Source: Chroococcidiopsidaceae cyanobacterium CP_BM_RX_35 (GTDB lineage: Bacteria > Cyanobacteriota > Cyanobacteriia > Cyanobacteriales > Chroococcidiopsidaceae). Taken from it: 8,559 nucleotides of DNA. The translations under genes and the position numbers were made by a program. Below the pieces are notes generated by a model. It saw only the letters and a list, made by a program, of their open reading frames with translations. It ran no database searches and was not told where the DNA came from. Position 1 is the first letter of the stretch. Each line of letters begins with the position of its first letter. Where the stretch lies: the NCBI GenBank assembly GCA_019242465.1, contig JAFAVL010000669.1, positions 1-8,559 on the forward strand. The letters are read 5' to 3'. Positions 6,168-8,559 of this stretch are shown in pieces.

Positions 6168-6272
6168 GAGAAGCAAAAGTTAAATGATTCGACGTTACTA
6201 ACCTAGATGGCAACAGCCGCCATGACATCTTCCTAAATAGCTATGCTCGAGCATTGCTTTCCTATTTTTGCT

Positions 6273-7751
6273 ATGTCATTCGTCAATCAGTCTCAAGCAA
6301 AAACACCATTACTTGACGCCCTTAAAGAATGTGCTAGTAAGGCTCATGCTCCCTTCTACACGCCAGGACACAAACTTGGACAGGGAATTTCGCAACAACT
6401 AGCTGATTGTTTCGGCAGGGCTGTATTTCGACTAGATCTACCGGAATTAGCAGAGTTAGACAACTTATTCGCACCGCAAGGTGTCATTCAAGAGGCTCAA
6501 GAACTGGCAGCAGAAACGTTTGGGGCTGAACGCACTTGGTTTTTGGTCAATGGTTCCACCTGTGGAGTGGAGGCAGCAATCCTAACTACCTGTGCCCCCG
6601 GTGATAAGATTATCCTACCTCGGAATGTACATCAATGGGTGATCGCTGGTCTGATCCTATCCGGTGCCATACCAGTCTTTGTCAACCCTGAATACGATCC
6701 AATCCTTGATATTGCCCATAGCATTACCCCAGCTGATGTAGCAACTGCTCTGGAGCAGCATCCTGATGTCAAAGCAGTTTTGATGGTTTACCCAACCTAT
6801 TTCGGTGTCTGTGGAGATGTAGCAGCGATTGCCCAACTCGCCCATCAACACGGCATTCCGTTATTAGTAGATGAAGCTCACGGTCCTCATTTTGCCTTTC
6901 ATCCTGACCTACCCACCCCGGCTTTAGCATCTGGAGCAGATTTAGCTGTGCAATCTATCCATAAAGTACTGGGAGCCATAACTCAGGCATCTATGCTGCA
7001 CGTGCAAGGCAACCTGATAGATTCCACTCGTTTAAGTCAGTCCTTGCAACTACTGGAATCTACTAGTCCGAGCTATTTACTCCTTGCTTCTCTAGATGCA
7101 GCGCGTCAGCAGATGGCACTACGAGGAAAAGCGTTAATGTCACATACGTTGCAGCTAGCTAGCACCGCAAGAATCCAAATCAGTCAGATACCAGGAATAT
7201 CAGTTTTCGAACCCTTGGGCTCCACTCCTGGCTGCATTGCTCTCGACAAAACGCGGCTAACTGTTACTGTTTCTGGTTTAGGGCTAACTGGGTTTGAAGC
7301 TGATGAAATTTTTAATCAACAGTTGGGTGTTACAGCAGAACTGCCATCACTCCAGCATCTAACCTTTGTGATTAGTTTGGGGAACACCGAGGCGGACATA
7401 ACCTCACTTACACAAGCTTTTAGCACTCTAGCAACTAGACAAACTAGCAATAATTGCTCAGCGTCTGCAATTAAAAGGGTTGTTCTGACGGCTGATGCTG
7501 CGTACTCTAGTCTAATCTCTCCGCGTGCTGCCTTCTTTGCTCAGACGGAAACACTACCCATAGCAGATAGCGGCGATCACATCAGTGCTGAATTGGTGTG
7601 TCCCTATCCACCAGGAATCCCAGTTTTGATACCTGGTGAAGTCGTTACCAGCGCTGCCCTTGATTACCTACGAAATATTCAGGCATCAGGTGGGTTTATT
7701 AGTGGTTGTGCCGATACTAGTCTAAGCACGCTAAAAGTAGTAAAAGTTTGA
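6273..7751 (+). CDS. PLP-dependent Orn/Lys/Arg decarboxylase-family protein
   Basis: The 492-residue product belongs to the fold-type I decarboxylases of the SpeA(Bacillus)/Cad type, which remove CO2 from arginine, lysine or ornithine to start polyamine synthesis in the cytosol; the substrate cannot be read from sequence. Visible marks, with ATG 6273 as residue 1, are APFYTPGHKLG near the N terminus, LDNLFAP and FLVNGSTCGVEAAIL. DEAHGPH follows, with D200 contacting the pyridine nitrogen and H203 in the family motif, then SIHKVLGAITQ with the Schiff-base Lys K231. The C-terminal domain carries CPYPPGIPVLIPGEV. Length fits the short (~490 residue) group rather than the ~715-residue enterobacterial enzymes. 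An upstream ATG at 6243 would add ten residues (MLEHCFPIFA). I prefer 6273 because family homology begins soon after it, but neither has a Shine-Dalgarno. It stands alone, divergent from ychF. Confidence 0.9.
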   Translation: MSFVNQSQAKTPLLDALKECASKAHAPFYTPGHKLGQGISQQLADCFGRAVFRLDLPELAELDNLFAPQGVIQEAQELAAETFGAERTWFLVNGSTCGVEAAILTTCAPGDKIILPRNVHQWVIAGLILSGAIPVFVNPEYDPILDIAHSITPADVATALEQHPDVKAVLMVYPTYFGVCGDVAAIAQLAHQHGIPLLVDEAHGPHFAFHPDLPTPALASGADLAVQSIHKVLGAITQASMLHVQGNLIDSTRLSQSLQLLESTSPSYLLLASLDAARQQMALRGKALMSHTLQLASTARIQISQIPGISVFEPLGSTPGCIALDKTRLTVTVSGLGLTGFEADEIFNQQLGVTAELPSLQHLTFVISLGNTEADITSLTQAFSTLATRQTSNNCSASAIKRVVLTADAAYSSLISPRAAFFAQTETLPIADSGDHISAELVCPYPPGIPVLIPGEVVTSAALDYLRNIQASGGFISGCADTSLSTLKVVKV

Positions 7752-7776
7752 GAGCCTTTAGTACTTGTTCCTGGGC

Positions 7777-7807
7777 AATCCTGGTAAGAGTAAGGATTAG
7801 AAATTTT
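7777..7807 (+). terminator. Weak intrinsic terminator candidate after the decarboxylase
   Basis: AATCCT (7777-7782) can pair with AGGATT (7793-7798) around a 10-base loop, followed by AGAAATTTTT. The stem is short and A/T-containing, so this is tentative, but its place 26 bases after the stop codon is right. Confidence 0.3.
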
Positions 7808-7840
7808 TCCTCAAGTAATTCTCTATAAGGGTGGCAAGCG

Positions 7841-7868
7841 TTGTTGTTTTGGTAGTATCTATGTTAAT
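7841..7868 (+). promoter_or_regulatory. Candidate promoter for tRNA-Val
   Basis: TTGTTG (7841-7846) is followed after 16 bp by GTTAAT (7863-7868), twelve bases before the mature tRNA 5' end. Each hexamer matches consensus at about four of six positions, so support comes mostly from placement. Confidence 0.3.
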
Positions 7869-7880
7869 GTTAGAGGCTAC

Positions 7881-7952
7881 GGGCGATTAGCACAGTGGTA
7901 GCGCGCTTCCTTCACACGGAAGAGGTCACTGGTTCGAAACCAGTATCGCCCA
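7881..7952 (+). tRNA. tRNA-Val, anticodon CAC
   Basis: The 72-base cloverleaf is complete. The acceptor stem GGGCGAT (7881-7887) pairs with ATCGCCC (7945-7951), with discriminator A7952. The D arm has the AGTGGTA loop and one A-C mismatch in its stem. The anticodon arm CTTCC/GGAAG encloses loop TTCACAC, giving anticodon CAC (reads GUG, valine). The T arm has the standard TTCGAAA loop closed by CTGG/CCAG. CCA is not encoded, as is common in cyanobacteria. A TatD gene fragment begins within about a dozen bases of the 3' end, hinting at past recombination at this tRNA. Confidence 0.96.
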
Positions 7953-7963
7953 TCAGCCTGAAA

Positions 7964-8134
7964 GCCTCCTATCTGACACCCAGAACGCTCCGTCCAAAAC
8001 CGAAGGGAGGGCGCAATGAACCTGCATTTTTGCCCTGCATACTGCAAACGGTTTCTGGGGCAATCGGTAAATCTGTTGAAGAGATTGCCTATGCTACTAC
8101 TGAAACTGCTTGTCAGTTTTTTAATCTGCAATAA
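7964..8134 (+). pseudogene. Orphan C-terminal fragment of a TatD-family metal-dependent nuclease
   Basis: TatD proteins are TIM-barrel, metal-dependent 3'-5' exonucleases of about 260 residues. This frame encodes only the last 56 residues, ending at a natural-looking stop (FFNLQ, TAA 8132-8134). The order of conserved pieces matches the TatD C terminus: ASYLTPR, RPKPKGGRNEPAFLP, ILQTV, then KSVEEIAYATTETACQFF. The E. coli TatD tail, as I recall it, has APYLLPRDLTPKP, RRNEPAHLPHILQ and LAATTDANVKTLF at the same spacing. The catalytic TDAPYL Asp is missing: the equivalent position reads Lys. All upstream barrel and metal-binding motifs are absent because the tRNA lies immediately before it. The frame stays open through the tRNA but that part has no TatD similarity. 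This is a decayed or truncated remnant and should have no nuclease activity. A functional tatD probably exists elsewhere in the genome. Confidence 0.78.
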
Positions 8135-8239
8135 CAGCAGCGATAAAGGTCAACCCTAGTCCTGCGTCAGCTAGCACATCTGTTACTACTCTCCTTAATC
8201 TTCGCTAGAAAAGACTGGACTTGTCAATTGAAGGAAGAT

Positions 8240-8419
8240 CTAATCATGAATTGTGCCATCGGGCATTGTTGTTCCACTCAGACTAACTCCAGTTAGGTCT
8301 ACTCCACTCAGGAGTGTCCCGCGCAGGTTTGCATAACTTAGTTTGGCTCCTTTAAGATTGGCCCCTGAAAGGTCAGCCCCACTCAGATTGGCTCGAAACA
8401 GGTCGGCCCCCTCTGACAT
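8240..8419 (-). pseudogene. C-terminal fragment of a pentapeptide-repeat protein, truncated at an IS end
   Basis: Pentapeptide-repeat proteins form right-handed quadrilateral beta helices built from A(D/N)LXX units and are abundant in cyanobacteria with mostly unknown roles. From ATG 8419 the 59-residue product contains about eight consecutive repeats ([40 protein letters not shown]) and ends with MPDGTIHD, a usual tail of such proteins. There is no N-terminal domain: the sequence upstream on this strand is the tail of tnpB and its downstream hairpin, so the original 5' part was displaced by the transposon end. The ATG itself and a GGGAGG directly abutting it appear to come from the element. 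The fragment could be translated as a short repeat protein, but the zero spacing of the ribosome site argues for weak expression at best. I treat it as a truncated gene. Confidence 0.72.
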
Positions 8420-8422
8420 CCT

Positions 8423-8449
8423 CCCGTCACCAAACAAGTTTGGTGCGGG
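8423..8449 (-). ncRNA. Right-end hairpin of an IS200/IS605-type element, probable omega-RNA scaffold segment
   Basis: CACCAAAC (8428-8435) and GTTTGGTG (8438-8445) pair perfectly around a 2-base centre. The stem continues, past a single bulged T at 8427, with CCCG (8423-8426) and CGGG (8446-8449). The hairpin starts ten bases after the tnpB stop on the same strand, where IS605-family elements carry the subterminal right-end hairpin recognised by TnpA and where the guide (omega/reRNA) of TnpB ends. The first bases after the element would be the guide. The exact right boundary cannot be set without a related copy; it is probably between 8412 and 8420. Confidence 0.55.
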
Positions 8450-8458
8450 GTTCCTCCT

Positions 8459-8559
8459 TCACCCACCCAACTTATCAACCAAGCTTTCACTTAATTGACA
8501 GAGGTTGATGTGTCCAGAGGCGTTAATTCCGGCATGCCCTGCCGTACTCGCAATTCTTA
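8459..8559 (-). CDS. tnpB: TnpB (IS1341/IS605-type RNA-guided nuclease), last 32 residues, truncated by window edge
   Basis: The minus-strand frame entering from the right edge reads RIASTAGHAGINASGHI then NLCQLSESLVDKLGG and stops at TGA (8461-8459). This resembles the variable tails of cyanobacterial TnpB proteins, where a GH-GI-A-G segment follows the last RuvC motif and zinc finger. The RuvC Asp/Glu residues and the CxxC finger lie beyond the window. TnpB is the RNA-guided DNA nuclease of IS200/IS605 and IS1341 elements. The strong hairpin ten bases after the stop supports the call. The tail is short and this family's C termini are poorly conserved, so the identity rests on the combination of both signals. 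Confidence 0.6.
   Translation of the reverse strand, partial: RIASTAGHAGINASGHINLCQLSESLVDKLGG

Larger units (their letters stand above)
8415..8559 (-). mobile_element. Right end of an IS200/IS605/IS1341-family element (partial)
   Basis: The 3' end of tnpB, a 10-base spacer, an extended hairpin and then an abrupt start of pentapeptide-repeat coding sequence together mark the right end of an element whose body continues past the window. These elements have no terminal inverted repeats and make no target duplication, so the edge at about 8415 is an estimate from where pentapeptide similarity resumes. Whether tnpA is present cannot be seen. Confidence 0.6.

Noticed and set aside
5943..6206. Trp/Arg-rich plus-strand frame over the 6-bp repeat
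   Set aside because: The W/R/N pattern is the mechanical translation of the GGNNNN repeat in a third frame, and no start signal or known family supports it.
7877..8131. 84-codon minus-strand frame across the tRNA and tatD remnant
   Set aside because: It runs antisense through the tRNA; the plus-strand TatD similarity explains the sequence.

Overview
This window looks like chromosomal DNA from a cyanobacterium. The evidence is five copies of the HIP1 palindrome GCGATCGC (at 29, 1942, 2728, 3293 and 3615), a DUF3172-type membrane protein typical of cyanobacteria and plastids, a cyanobacterial-style tRNA-Val, a pentapeptide-repeat fragment, and poor Shine-Dalgarno sites at most starts. I cannot name the genus; nothing separates a Chroococcidiopsis-like strain from a filamentous one.

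Layout. 1-718 (-) is the N-terminal 239 codons of fabF, running off the left edge. 719-1110 is a non-coding divergent region with a dyad, a pair of imperfect direct repeats and a promoter candidate. 1111-1300 (+) is a well-matched cyclic di-AMP (ydaO/yuaA) riboswitch aptamer. It leads a CPA2-type cation:proton antiporter with two C-terminal universal-stress-protein-like domains (1381-3576). That gene overlaps by four bases (ATGA) a gene for a small membrane-anchored, export-oriented protein of unknown function (3573-4091). A long hairpin at 4105-4134 separates these from the convergent DUF3172 gene (4142-4675, -). ychF (4819-5910, -) follows. Next to it is a tiny ORF made of a degenerate 6/12-bp repeat that reads as a Pro-x-Pro-x protein on the minus strand. 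A PLP-dependent Orn/Lys/Arg decarboxylase-family gene (6273-7751, +) runs the other way.

The right end (7881-8559) is a scar-rich accessory segment. It holds tRNA-Val(CAC), then within about 10 bp an orphan C-terminal piece of a TatD nuclease. Next are the C-terminal half of a pentapeptide-repeat protein (-) and, abutting it, the right end of an IS200/IS605/IS1341-type element: the last 32 codons of tnpB plus a strong hairpin that probably belongs to the right-end/omega RNA.

How the genes fit together: the clearest unit is 1061-4091, read as promoter, c-di-AMP sensor, antiporter and coupled membrane partner. It would be a potassium/sodium and osmotic homeostasis operon controlled by a nucleotide second messenger, with a second nucleotide-binding layer possible through the Usp domains. 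The remaining genes are housekeeping (fabF, ychF, DUF3172, decarboxylase) and show no sequence link to it. I found no CRISPR array and no complete mobile element.
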